Shown here piece by piece: positions 10,822 through 23,748 of a stretch of 64,000 nt of DNA; position 1 is the first letter of the stretch, and each line of letters opens with the position of its first letter. Made by a program: the position numbers and the translations under genes. The stretch comes from Stromatinia cepivora (taxonomy: Eukaryota > Ascomycota > Leotiomycetes > Helotiales > Sclerotiniaceae). A model generated the notes under the pieces. The model did no database searches and was not told the origin of the DNA. It saw only the letters and a program-made list of their open reading frames with translations. The DNA lies in contig RCTD01000009.1 in NCBI GenBank assembly GCA_014898415.1, forward strand, positions 868,001 to 932,000, read 5' to 3'.

Positions 10822-12774
10822 AAAGTTTTTGAAAAGAATTGAGAATTATAAATTTTGAATCTTTTATATAAATTATTAACGAAAAGTTTTAAGAATTTGA
10901 TAAAAGGATTTTCGATATTAAAAAAATATAAAAAAATATTATAATATAATAAAAAATAATTACGATATTAATTTTCTAAAACAAATCTTTAATTATATAT
11001 AAAGCTTTGAATATAAATAATTTGACTTAATAATTTTTTTAATTTATTAATTAAAGATATAAAAGAATTGAAAAGCTGAATTTTTTGTTTTCGAAAAAGT
11101 TCTACTTGAATAATAAATATAATACGATTATTATTTTGATATAAGATTTATTATTGATAATATATTGTAAATAAAAGTTATAGAATTCTAGTATAAATTT
11201 CTTGAATATAAAGATTCAATTTTATTATTCAAAAAAAAGAAAATATAATTAAATAACTTTTTATAGAATTTTAAAATATATATATTTATATAAAAAAGTA
11301 TTACGGGAACTGTCTCTAGAGTCACATAGAAATGGCTAGAGATCTCTCGAAGTAGTTTAGATTAGACTTCAAATAGGAATTCAATAAAATTATAACTAAT
11401 TGCAATTCTCATAACTATAATAATAAAACTAATAATTATTCTTGAGTATAAAACTCTATATTATAATGAAATCCATTTCCTTATATAAACCTTTGTTCTC
11501 TATCGTCCCACTAATCCTATTAACAAAAAACAATAAAAACAATAGAATCCCACTGATCCCACTAATAATAATTGATAGGATTGATGAAACACCCCATTAC
11601 GTGTTCTCTAGTCAGATGACCAGGGTGAGGCATCATAACAAAAAGATATTATTTTAAGAAAATTATATTAATATAAATAAAAAAATAAAAAATTATAATA
11701 AAAGAGATATAATATATTATAATTCGATATTATTTTAATAATATTTATAATTATAATGAAATAGATATATTTTAAAAGATTCGATTTAATTATATTCTTT
11801 TTATATTTGAAAGTTCTAATGAAAAGAGAAAAAAATCTCGAATTATTTTTCGTTTTATTATAAATATAATAAATATTTATAAATTCTTTTTTTGGATTAT
11901 AAAAATAATCAAAATCTCTTATATATTTAAAGTAGCAAATATTACGAATTTTGATAGTTTAAAAATTAAATATCGATCGAATAAAAAGATTTGAATAAAA
12001 AATAATTTTTTTAAATATCTTATATAATCTGATAATTATATAAAAATTCGAAATAAAAAGATGTTTTTATTAATAAATAATTTTTTATATATATTTTAAT
12101 AATAAAAGAGATTAAAATCATTAATTGTTTTATAAATATATATATATTCTATAATTTTTATTTAATATTATAATAAAATATTAATCTTTCAATTAAAAAA
12201 ATTAAATAGAATTGAAAGTTTTATTTATAATAATGAATTATATAATTTATAATAAAATATTTTGATCGAAATCTTAATATATTAAAATTTATTCGATAAA
12301 GAATATTAATTTGAAATAATATAAAAATTAATATTATATTAAATTACTAGAATAAATCATAATATATTAATTTAAATTTTAATTCTAAAATACTATTAAA
12401 TATATAATAAGATTTAAAAAATAATTTGAAGATTTTACAAATAATTTTCATATAATTATAATATTAAAATATTATTATTAGAATTCTTGATATTAAGGAA
12501 TATATTTTATTTTATTTAAAATATATAATTAATGAAAAAGATAATTTAGATATTTTGATCAATATAATTATAATAGAAAGAGAAATAATAAAAATAAATA
12601 AAAGAAATATAAATAAAATAATCGAAAAAGAATTGATTAATATTTAAAACAATTATAGAATATATATAAAATTCATAATTAGATTATTTTAATAAACAAA
12701 ATTAAGATTATTTTGAGTTATATAAAATTGATACTTTAATACTTTACATAAATATAAGGGATTCGAAGGATCGA

Positions 12775-12806
12775 ATTTTTCGATCTCTTATAATCAGGTT
12801 CTACTG
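12775..12806 (-). repeat. Right terminal inverted repeat of transposon relic
   Basis: Read on the minus strand it begins CAGTAGAACCTGATTATAAG and then AGATCG. It matches the left end at 18 of the first 20 positions, and the mismatches are C/T or G/A transitions, in keeping with RIP-type decay. Confidence 0.8.
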
Positions 12807-12808
12807 TA

Positions 12809-13806
12809 TTTTTCTTGTAGATTAAAAGTGGATTGTGATTGACAGATAAATCTTTATGCCGCTGTGGCACAGTTAGCTGTACTTTGTAAAGTTGTCAGTC
12901 ACACTACTTCAAGCCTTCTAGAGTCTAGATTGATCGAAATATTAATAAGGTAGCCACTAAACTCACCCTGTGGATCTTTCCTCAAGGGTTTGTTTGTTTA
13001 GGTTTCTTAAACGGAGGGGAAGTTTTTAATTTTGAAATTTCAGTATATGATTGCAATCGAACATTCCTGTCCACACTTGCAAAGAAAGAAAAGAGGGATA
13101 ATTCTGTATTATTATACCCTACTCTTACAATAAAAATAAAAGAGGATCGAAACACATCAAAACATTTGACAGCAGAAGAGAAAGAGAAAAGGTTTCAAGA
13201 ATCAATTCAAGGATCCTGCAACCTTCATCCATTCACCTATTCATCCGTTCACCACCCTATCCATTCATTCACTCATCGAATGCATTTTCTTTCCATTCAT
13301 ACTACACTGAAGTTATAGCTTCAAATCTCCTTGAATCTCATTCATCCAAGGTTGATCTATTATTCGTTTGCTCAGTGTAAAAATACTCTTGGTACTGCTG
13401 ATTTTGATTGAACATTTTCTAAAAAAAATATCACTCTTTCAACCGCCTTTCTTTTGATACAGTCGATTCATTCAATCCCCTCGAAACCAATTTTCGAAAT
13501 AATTTACAAAAATACCTCGACAAATTCACTACACCAAAACCGATACCCTCACTTACATTTTCGCTTCAAAGATCTCCCATACATACGCTCACTACCTCCG
13601 ACGAACCTCCACCCAACCCTAACTCCCACCATTATGTTAAGACACTAGCTCTTTTCTTTATCTCGAAACAAACATCCACAAATATCCCACTGCCGCAATA
13701 CCTCTCCCTCTACAAAATTCGAATTAGATATTGGCAGAGGAAGTAATTCTTCAACATCTTTGTGCTGATGGACCTGCGAACCCTCTGAAGAATACACAAA
13801 CATTCG
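12809..13806 (+). promoter_or_regulatory. Upstream region of the hybrid histidine kinase
   Basis: About 1 kb between the transposon end and the kinase start. From about 13150 it is rich in C and T with many CAT/TTC words, as is usual for fungal promoters and 5' leaders. A 64-codon frame at 13454-13648 is probably a leader uORF or chance. The base composition returns to normal at the transposon border, so the A+T-rich block is confined to the element. Confidence 0.45.
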
Positions 13807-16800
13807 ATGTCATCAAGGTCAAGGAAGGCCCAAAAACTCATGCTTTCTGACTCACCCACTCATACACAATCGCCTTTAAGAGACGCCGAATATTTTAAAT
13901 CAAGAGATAATGAGGAGGATTTACTAGATTCAGAATCTGATGCCCCGGAGGAATATGAAGAGCTCGATACAATAGGTCTTACAGACTTTCTCGATTTCGA
14001 CCCAAAACCCACATTGATATTCGATTTTCTGCGACATAATGCCTTCGGAGACAGCTTGGAGGCGGTATATACAAATAAAGCTTTCAAATCCAATACTTAT
14101 CTGACAATCGCCATATCTAACTCTAAAGAGTCCGCCTCTCCAACAAATCATCCTGGAGAGCCTCCCTTCACAACTTTCAGATCTCTGATCAAGGATTTCA
14201 TTCAAAACCAAGTCAGTGAAAATTCTCCAGGCCAACCATTTCCATACAATGGGTTCCTCTGGTCTGGATTCACTATTCGGGAGAGATGGGTCTTGATTTG
14301 TGGTAACAAGGTTGATGATGAGTTGCGAGATCCCAAATTTAGTAATTATCCTCACAACCAAAAGGGAACTTTGAGCACTACCTTCTCCGACAAGACAATT
14401 GCGGCCTTGAAAGATGTTCAAGTATCTAATCTCAATAGTCCAGCGAGTGGCGCACAAAAGGAAGATATTATCATGAGTGAACACACCAGTTGTCCACCAG
14501 ATTGGGCAATAGAGTCTCCTGTTACAGACTGGACTACCGAGTGTCCCGCTGGTTATCTCTCTGATCACATTATCTTCACTCGAAGTGTCGACTGGTCTTC
14601 AACACCTTTGGGACCAATGAATAGTTGGACGCCGGAGTTCCGTCAAATCGTAAATATGGTGATGGCTAATCCTCACCCTGCTGCTATTTTCTGGGGGGAA
14701 GAGCTGACAGTATTGTACAATCAAACATACGCGGAGACTGTAGCTGGTCAAAAGCATCCATATCTGATGGGTAGAGGCGCCAGAGGGCCGTTTGCTGAAA
14801 TTTGGGAGCAGTAGGTGCAGTCTCTTTTTGATATAATCCACCACAGATAATTTCTTGCTCCTCACTCTGTCACTTTTTTTGATAAGCCTAAAATCTATAC
14901 TAACATCTCACAAAAGGGTCGGAGAGGTTTTCAATGAATGTCGACGAACAGGGAGGGGACTCTCAATGGCAGATCAGATGTAAGGACAGCACATACTATC
15001 AACAATCCCTATCTAACTAAGCTCTCATTCTATCTCTATTTTGGTGTGCGTACCGAAAATTCGGAGAGGCCATGTTTCAAACACCCCTTCATGTACTTCC
15101 TTCACACATTCTCTCCTTGGCATCCTTGTAACATCTTCAAATTCTCACCCTACTTACTATCTTTAGCTCAGTATACGATAGCTTAATTTATAATCACATA
15201 CTAACCTCCTCATCATTAGGTTACCCTTAGAGCGTCGAGGGTTCGTCGAGGAGACGTTTTATGTAAGTAACCGCATCTAATTATCATCACTTGGACCCAA
15301 CTGTTCCGAAAAATACGCTTCTTCCTATCTCAGAGCCTTTTTTTTTCCAGCTTCTTTATTAAAGTATGCCGCTAACTCCATGGTTTTCGGCAGTCTTGGA
15401 CCTTAATCCCGATATGGAACACCGGCAGCGCCCCTGAACTCCTAGGTGTTTACAGCGCACCTTTTGAGACAACTGAAAAGGTGATCAGCAATCGCAGGAT
15501 GAGAACACTTTTGAAAGTCAGTGAAGAAACAGCCCTTGCTCAATCTGTACCGGATTTCTGGCAATTGATTCTCGGTGGCCTTGTGGAGAACGAACATGAT
15601 TTTCCATTTGTTTTACTTTACTCTGTGCTCGACGACGTTGAGAATGATGCAACATCCTCCAGAGGTTCGATTTCTTCAGATAGTTCTACAAGTATCAAAT
15701 CTGTCATTCTAGAAGGTTCGTTGGGTGTTCCTGAAGGACACATATCAGCTCAAAGTAGACTTGATCTAAAAAGACATCTGGGAGGATATGTGCCAGCCTT
15801 GAGAGAAGCTATGAAAACACGCCAACCAACTTTATTGTCACTTTCGAGTAGCATGCTTCCAGTTGATCTAACGCGAGGATACAATTGGAGGGGATGTGGC
15901 GAGCCTTCACGAGAGGCTGTGGTATTGCCACTGAGGCCAACCAATGCTGAAAGTACTTTGGGTTTTCTAGTTGTTGGCGTGAACCCCCGGAGACCGTATG
16001 ACGCCGACTACGAGTCATTTGTTAAAATATTGAACAGACAGTTGGCGAACTCCCTAGCTTCAGTCACACTCTTCCAGGACGAGATTCGACGTGGTACTAA
16101 TGCTGCAGAAAGTGCTGCTGCCGAGCGTATAAAATTATTTGAAGAATTAGCTTTTCAAAAAAGTCGACTTCAACGTATCGCTGAAGTTTCACCGGTGGGA
16201 ATGTTCTCGGTTGATTCTGATGGTATATTACTCGAAGCCAATGATCGTTATTACGAGATTACGAATCTCCCTCGCGATACTGCCGCTAAAATGTCCTGGA
16301 TGGATACGATTGCCCCATCTAGCATCCCCACTATGATGAAGGGTTGGGAGAAACTCACTATCCGTAATCAGCCATGGTCTGGTGAACTTCAACTCGTCAA
16401 GCCATGGTACGATCCTGTTACGGGTGATGAATTTGATAATTGGATTTTGGCGAGTTATCAGCATGAATTTTCTTTAGATGGAAGCATTAAAAGCATAATG
16501 GGATATTGTACGGATATCACGCTTCAAAAAAGGTTCGCCAGAGAAATGGAGGATCGTGCAGAGCTCTCTGAACAACTTTTACTTCGCACCAATCAAGCCA
16601 ATGAAATTGAACGAAACTTCAGACGATTCAGTGACCTTGCTCCTGGTGGCCTAGCGATTTTAGATCCAGAAGGTAGACTAACCTACGCAAATGAGCAATG
16701 GTTTCAGATTTCAGGCCTGGCAAAGAATGAAACATTATCGAAAAGCCCCTTCTCATGGATGGGTGCAATAGATGAGCTGGATCGACCAAAGTTTGGGTCG

Positions 16801-18928
16801 CAATGGCTAGCGTTGATAAAAAACACCACTCCCTTCGTGATAGAAACACGTATGAAACAACCATGGATTGGGGATATTGCCGGAAGTACACTCACGATCC
16901 AGCGCTGGGTTTTAGGTACATTCTCAGGAGAGAATGACGAAGGTGGGAAATTGAAGAATGTGATGGGCTGTAAGTCATATCCATTTTCAATCTCTTTTGT
17001 CATATAACGAATCAGCAAAAGAAAAATCTCGTTCATATACTGCTGCATGATAGGTTGAACAGAACAGCTTTGTTCACCTCCACCTAGAACAGGATCGGTG
17101 GCATTTACAATGGGGTCTCGCTGACATAAAATAGGCTGTACAGATATCTCAAGGATCAAGTGGGCGGAGGACCTTCAAGATCGAAGGTTGAAAGACTACG
17201 AGGAAACAAGACGGCAGCAAAACTCGTTTATCGACATAACAAGTCATGAAATGCGCAATCCACTCAGTGCTATTGTTCAGTGTGCAGATGGTATCTCATC
17301 ATCCTTAAAACAATACAAATCTGCAAAGGAAAATTTAGATGAGGAGATCTCGACTATCATCAAGGACGGTATAGATGCAGCCGAAACGATTCAACTTTGT
17401 GCGCAACACCAAAAGTCAATCGTCGATGACGTTTTGACGATTTCCAAATTAGATTCAAACCTTCTTGTAATCACACCAGTCTCTACCAAGCCTGTGGAGG
17501 TGGTGAAGCTCGGGCTGAAGATGTTCGCAGGGGAGTGTCAAATGAATACCATATCTCTCAACCTAGACATCAATCAATCTTTCCGAGATTTGAAAGTTGA
17601 CAGTGTCATGCTCGACTCAAGCAGATTGACTCAAGTGTTAATCAACCTCATGACGAACGCTATCAAATTTACCAAGAACGAGAAAAGACGAGAAATCAAT
17701 GTTTCCATAAGTGCCTCTCTGGAACCACCTCTATTCGAGTCATTAGTTGATTTCGAATACTTTCCGTCTCCTACCAGACTTGCGAAAGCCAACGTCACCA
17801 CTAGTGAGGAATGGGGAAGAGGCCAAATAATCTATCTTCGATTCGAAGTAAAGGATACAGGCTGTGGATTAACGCCCGCCGAAAAGAAGAATCTGTTTAC
17901 TCGTTTCTCTCAAGCATCGCCTCGAACTCATGTACACTACGGAGGATCTGGTCTTGGACTATTTATCTCGCGCCAACTTATAGAATTACAAGGTGGAGAA
18001 ATTGGTGTGGCGTCGGAATATGGAGTTGGGAGTACCTTCGCTTTTTACATTAAGTGCCGCCGTGCATTGAATCGGGCGAATACTATGGATGTTGAATCGC
18101 AGATGCATTCAGACCTAGAAGCAAACGGGAGATTGGCGACGAATGTTCCAAAAAGCATCAAAGATCATGAAGAACACATGCTGAACCAGCTTTTAGACTT
18201 GAAGGAGAAGGGAAAATTACCTACTAATCGTAACTCGTTCGAATTCGAGGAGGAGGATAGTCAAGAGTTGAAGACAACTAAGAATCCGGATTTCCTATCG
18301 CCTAGTTCGTGGAGTGTGTTGATTGTGGAGGATAATTTGGTTAACCAGAAGGTTCTGGCAGCGCAGATGAAGAGGTTGGGATGTAAGGTCCATGTAGCAA
18401 ATCATGGGAAGGAGGCCATTGAGTTTGTGAGGAAGACTGATTTTTGGTTTGGTGACGCGGTGGGTTGTGTGGATGGGGTTGTGGTATCCGAGGTAAGACT
18501 TTCCTTTTCCACGTCCTTTCTCTTGTCATAATTTCCCCATCCTAACATCTAGCTCACAGAACACTCCCATTCTCGCTCAAACCCAAAAACGCTTAAAACC
18601 ACACCAGCAGTCACAACCCAATCCTCCACCACACAAACTCCCCACCCCATTAACCCTTATCCTCCTCGACATCGAAATGCCCATAATGGACGGTCTTACT
18701 TGTGCCCGAGAATTGCGCAAAATGGAAAAGAAAGGGGAACTGAAAGGACATGTACCGGTAATAGCGGTAACGGCTAATGCGAGAGCAGAACAGATTCAAC
18801 AGGCTTTGGAGGCCGGTATGGATGAGGTTATGACGAAACCTTTTAGGATTACGGAGTTGGTGCCGGTTATTGAGGGGGTTCTGGTGAGGGTTGGGGGTAG
18901 GGGGAAAAGAGAGCGAGGGATGGGATGA
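13807..18928 (+). CDS. Hybrid histidine kinase with PAS domains and enlarged receiver
   Basis: Six exons (13807-14810, 14917-14979, 15220-15262, 15394-16969, 17135-18492, 18560-18928) give 1470 residues; the 63- and 43-nt exons are supported by perfect frame continuity. An N-terminal PAS-like segment (about 265-375; STPLGPMNSWTPEF, HPAAIFWG) precedes a GAF-like region and PAS domains near residues 630-740 and 777-880. The HisKA box is SHEMRNPLSA with phosphorylatable His933. The ATPase domain has N box VLINLMTNAIKFTK, G1 DTGCGL and G2 GGSGLGLF. The C-terminal receiver has acidic pair E1294/D1295, phospho-Asp D1385 in LLDIEMPIMDG, and KPF. This protein should sense a signal, autophosphorylate and pass phosphate to an HPt protein (Ypd1) feeding fungal MAPK or Skn7 pathways. 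The ligand and group number are not assigned. The D1295-D1385 gap is about twice the usual spacing. Confidence 0.92.
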
Positions 18929-19795
18929 GGGAAGATGAGGGATGTGATAAAATTGAGGAAAGGCAGAGGAAGAGGAAAAGAAGCGGCGAGAAGTGGGTTA
19001 AGATGGGGAGGGGGAAGTTGGGAACACAGGTGGTGATGGAGACATGGGAATTGGTTAAAAGAGTCGAGATAAGATCTAAAAGTATCTTAAAACAAGTCGT
19101 CATGCGAGTTACTACGAAAGAAGGAAAGACAATCACAGAAGAAACAACACCGAAAAAAAAGAAAGGAGACGACAAATTAGAGGATGAAAATACAAAGCAA
19201 CGCACGCATAGTACACGATACGAAACCCTCATGAAGTATATGGGAAGGAAGTGGGGAATGGATTCTTTACTTTTACTTTTGCGGCATTGCATTGCGTGGT
19301 TCACGGCGATGGATTGGATATGGATATGGATGATTGATTGATTGGTTTATTGGTTTATAATAATACCCTTTTTTGCATTGCATGTATGTATGTACGTATG
19401 TAATGAATTGGATTGGATTGAGAGGTGGATTGATAAAGTGAATGGAAGGAAGGAGGGAGATATTAAGGGAATAAATAAAAGGATATGAAAGGATATAAAT
19501 GTATGAGCATGTGGATTGGATTGTTAGATGAGTTTTATGTAGTGAGAGAGTGAATGAAAGGGAGGGAAGGAAAGGGAGAGAGGGAGATGGGATGGGGGGA
19601 GATGGGATGGGGGGAGATGAGATAGAAAATGAAAGATGAAATGAAAGATGATATTTTAATAGATGGTATTGATGATGGAATGTGAAAGAGTGTGAAGAGT
19701 GTGAAGAGTATATATACATTCATGTGTGCGGATAGATTAGATAGATGGATAGATATATCCATCTGGTTTGAAGAACAAGTTTGTGAATGTTTCCG

Positions 19796-19846
19796 AGTTT
19801 CAGTTTGAGTTTCAGTTTGAGTTTCAGTTTGAGTTTGAGTTTGATG
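19796..19846. repeat. 12-bp tandem repeat (AGTTTCAGTTTG)
   Basis: Four to five alternating units of GAGTTTCAGTTT and GAGTTTGAGTTT. It is non-coding and lies about 140 bases before the heptamer array. Confidence 0.85.
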
Positions 19847-19983
19847 AATTAGGAATTTGGATATGAACAATAGGAATAAATGAATCCTTTTGATTCTTGA
19901 ATGATCCTCAAAGTTGGTGATTACTGAGATGTTGTATTGGGTATATGATTGAATTGATATACTCTATTCGTGGTTCATCCTAT

Positions 19984-20263
19984 ATTCATTATTCATTATT
20001 CATTATTCATTATTCATTATTCATTATTCATTATTCATTATTCATTATTCATTATTCATTATTCATTATTCATTATTCATTATTCATTATTCATTATTCA
20101 TTATTCATTATTCATTATTCATTATTCATTATTCATTATTCATTATTCATTATTCATTATTCATTATTCATTATTCATTATTCATTATTCATTATTCATT
20201 ATTCATTATTCATTATTCATTATTCATTATTCATTATTCATTATTCATTATTCATTATTCATT
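19984..20263. repeat. Perfect 7-bp minisatellite, about 40 copies of ATTCATT
   Basis: Roughly 280 bases of exact ATTCATT repeats with no substitution visible. Because seven is not a multiple of three, two plus-strand frames stay open through it and produce artefactual His-Tyr-Ser-Leu-Phe-Ile-Ile repeats. Perfect identity points to recent expansion, so length should differ among strains. Confidence 0.97.
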
Positions 20264-20360
20264 CTATTTTGGGTCGTAGAATAAGTTTCAAGTTTTGAAT
20301 TTTGAATTTTGAATTCAATTCAATTCAATATAAACAACAATAGCGAACCCCAGACCCCAA

Positions 20361-21909
20361 TTACCCAAACGATCTTCCATACAACCCCCCATCCTCCACT
20401 CTCACTCCATCCATCTCTCCCTTCACATCCAATAATCTCACATTCCCCCATTTCGCCAAAAAAGATCGAATCGCATCCAGCGTCTCCTGATTATCCCTCA
20501 CCAGTAATACAATCGCATCATAACCGCCCGCACCAGGTACTACACCCCCTACCACGCCCTCCACATTCGCAGTAACCTCGTCGAGGAGTTTGGTTTGCTC
20601 TGCTGGTTCAATGGGAACATTTGATAATGTACCCATCTCTCTAATTTTTTCGCGGATGGCAGAAAATGCTTGCGCGGCGTTAGAGATATCGCCCGAAGAG
20701 AGGATCGAGGCTAATTTCTCGTTGTGTGATTGGAGTTCGTCCCACAGTTTTTTGGAGGTGGTGGGATCGCGTTTTCGCCATTCGAGAACTCGTTTTACCA
20801 TTCCTACGGTTTGGGAGCCGCAGTCTACGTCGCACATTACGAGGGCCATGCCGTGCGGAATGGTGATTTTGCCTTTTTCGATTTGGGTGTCCCATTTTTG
20901 GGGGGAGGTGTTTTGCACGGAGGATTTGAGACGGCTAGAGAAACCGGGGGTGCTGAGGTCGCCGAGGGAAGAGAGAATGGAGGGGGAAAAACGTCGGTAG
21001 AGGGAGGTGCCGTAGACGGCGGTGGCGATGTCGAATCCTGAGCCGACTTTTCCTTGGGCGGCGCAGTGGGCGGCTTGGGCTAGGTTGTGCAGTTGGGAGT
21101 GCCCTTCTTGGGTTTGGAGGGAGAAGATGGAGGGGGGGAGATAGTGAGAGAGGATTGCGCCGGTGAAGGCGGTTACTAGGGCGGCGGAGGAACCGAGACC
21201 GGTTTTATGGGCATCTTGGAGGCGGACGCCGAAGTCGAGAAATTGATGGTGTGCGTCTTGGGCGATGGGGGTGCTGGAGGGGTTGGAGTAGTAATCTTTG
21301 TCTGCTAGGATTGTGATGGAGGTTGGTTTGATGGTTTGGGTGGGGAGGACTGAGGATATGTAGGTTAGGGCGTAGATGAGTGCTGTTTCTACGAAGGGAT
21401 TTCGAGAAGTTGTAGCGGATGGAGAGCTAGATGGATATGGAATGAGTAAAGGTGCTTGTTTGAGGGGCTAGATATATTTGATCAAGATGGTAATGAATAT
21501 AAAATCACACGTGACAATGAGACGAAGTACCTAAACAGGAAGGAGATGTACATGGGAAACTATGAGATGGGGCGAAAATAGTAGAAGCGAGAAATGAAAG
21601 GAGAAAAGGGTATGCCTTCAAAATACACCAAATAAACATATCTCACCCTCGTAACTGCGTAACTTCAATCCCACCATCATTCTTCATCAAATGATAACCA
21701 TAATTCCAAGCCGCCTCCCGAAATTGAGGACTCCTTACAACAATCTCGGATAGTTGAACACCAGAAGTCGTATCGATATCCTGAACCAACACGTGAATAC
21801 GGGCACTAAGTCCAAATACCAAAGCGGTGTATTCACGATCCAACACTAGATAACCTCCTGCTAAGAAGACTTTGCCCGGGGCCGAGACGGCAGTTGTGTG
21901 GTTAGTCAT
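20361..21909 (-). CDS. ERG8: Phosphomevalonate kinase
   Basis: Two exons, 21909-21647 and 21426-20361, encode 442 residues. The 220-nt intron ends at the CATCTAG before CTCTCC; this acceptor keeps frame and joins VTQLRG to SPSATTSRNPFVETAL. The GHMP-kinase signature is clear: N-terminal SAPGKVFLAGGYLVLD, the ATP-binding loop KTGLGSSAALVTAF, the GKVGSGFDIATAVYG block typical of phosphomevalonate kinases, and the C-terminal VVPGAGGYDAI loop. The enzyme converts phosphomevalonate to diphosphomevalonate with ATP in the cytosolic mevalonate pathway, upstream of ergosterol, ubiquinone, dolichol and prenylated proteins. Length matches fungal Erg8. The internal intron boundary is the least certain part of the model; another acceptor, just before PLKQAP, breaks the frame. 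Confidence 0.93.
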
Positions 21910-23632
21910 CTTGGTTTGGTCAGCGGGTGTGTGTGCCTAAGCTGGGATAAGATGTGATGGAGCGAATGAATAAGTGAGAATCGTGATGTGATAGTATGAG
22001 GTTGGATGAATGGAATGCAAACTCAATCGGAAAGAAATTCAACCGACTTCCCGATCAATAACTCCGTAGGATTTGATAATTTAAGGTTTGGAACCCCATA
22101 TTTAAGAGGGATCATAAAAGTTGTGAGGTTTTTTTCTTTTCTTGCAGGTATGTACGTAAACGGGGCAGTTTACCTACTGGGCTGAAATGTGGCTCTAATT
22201 GTGGAGTTAAAGTTATCTATCAATGGCTTCTAATAAGTTCTATGCGGTTCCATGGGTTTTTCATGAACTGCGAATAAATTGATCGATCACCTACCCCGAT
22301 TACGATACGTATCTCAAGGTGAAGTGGTTATCGTGATTTATGGTAGTAGTATAAAGTAATATGAGCCACCACTAGAATTTAAAAGACAAGGAGATGGCTT
22401 GTAGACTTCCCGTTGTAATACCTAATACCTAATTCCTCACGAGTCATTACTCTGTAGAGTTGATGACAGATTTACTCAACTAGGTATATTGAAGGTAGGT
22501 AATAGCAGTAAGAATAATGTTGACGTACGTATAATAATGTAAGATTTGTGTATTAGTTAACGTTGTTCCTAAATATCGGACTATTCTATCTCCCGATTCC
22601 GTAAAAGCTGGTGTCAACGTTAAATCCGTTTTCCCTCAGCCCCATAAAAGAAAAAAAAATAATGTATGACATCTACACCAACTAACCAATTGGGATCCAA
22701 TCTTTTGCGTTTTGTGGAGTAAAACGCTAGAATTAGACCCGCGTTCTTGGATTTCAACGCTTTACCCAAATAGTTTAATTCGCTAGGATAATACCGGGAT
22801 TATATAGACATTTTGCGGGAATAGAGTCACATTTTTATCATTTTTTGATTTTTCTATGCCGAAAGATTATCGCCTGTCGTAGAATTTTTTTTTAATCGAG
22901 AAGGAACAATATCTTGACGCGCACAAAAAGCCCTGATCCGAAATTTGGAATGCGATAATCTTAAATCCATTGACTCAATTCAATTCATTCCATTCTCTCT
23001 ATTTGTCCGTCTTTTATTCGTTTGGATCTTAATTGGGAAATTGCATATGACCTTGAGGAGAAAAATATCCGGTTCACTTCTAAAGAGAAATCAATCCTGT
23101 GCCAAATTTACTGGGCCATCCAAGCAACCAAAGTAATCCGATTACTTCTTCCTGCATGTGAAGTTGATCATCCGAAGGCATCAACTTCAATATCAAATCA
23201 ATTCGTCATCTATCTGACTTTGAAAGCCTTTGCTTACCTTAGTGGGAAAAGAAGTATTCTACAACATATCTTACATCTCTCTCGAACTTCCAACTTAACT
23301 CAATCTTGATTGAATACATACAACAAATACACAATCTTAGGTTTTTTTTATCATTCAAAAGCGCCACCCTTCAAATTCCTTGGTTCAGAAAAGAGAGAGT
23401 CGGTACTTGGGACTTTCTTTGAATCTCGAATATCAAAGGCTAAAGTCACTTTATTCGCCTTCACACACATTCTCCCCTCCAAAATTCAAACAGCGCGTTT
23501 GTTTGACGGTATAGCTGTCAAATGAACCTGCAATTGTTTACTTTTTGAGATCTTGAAGTAAGTTTTTGGAAAAAAAAAAATTTATACTTGTGTAAACTCC
23601 GAGTCATAAACGACTTCTGGCGCATTTTTGCG

Positions 23633-23664
<32 letters not shown>

Positions 23665-23748
23665 CTACAGCCAAAACTAGTAGGAAGCTAACATAAATCT
23701 TTTAATAGTCTCCTCTCAAACAATCCTGAGAGGTCAAACCATCCCTAA
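21910..23748. promoter_or_regulatory. Long divergent upstream region between ERG8 and the PPR gene
   Basis: About 1.8 kb shared by two genes reading away from each other. Short frames of 63-95 codons at 22945-23525 precede the PPR start and may be uORFs in a long leader, or chance. A 28-base poly(A) tract lies at about 23633-23660, only 90 bases before the PPR ATG. I see no gene with recognisable content. Confidence 0.5.

Larger units (their letters stand above)
18929..20360. other. Repeat-rich convergent intergenic region
   Basis: About 1.4 kb between the 3' ends of the histidine kinase and ERG8. It is strongly purine/pyrimidine-biased (long GA-rich runs on the plus strand at 18900-19200 and 19540-19720). 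It contains a duplicated GGGGAGATGGGAT unit at about 19585-19618, a 12-bp AGTTTCAGTTTG array at about 19796-19846 and the heptamer array. Frames of 100-148 codons on either strand are low-complexity artefacts. Confidence 0.6.

Noticed and set aside
19945..20298. Open frames of 104-117 codons reading His-Tyr-Ser-Leu-Phe-Ile-Ile repeats
   Set aside because: They arise only because a 7-bp repeat lacks stops in two frames; there is no non-repetitive coding sequence.
23022..23309. 95-codon frame upstream of the PPR gene
   Set aside because: It has no recognisable domain, overlaps another frame, and lies in the probable 5' leader; kept only as a possible uORF.
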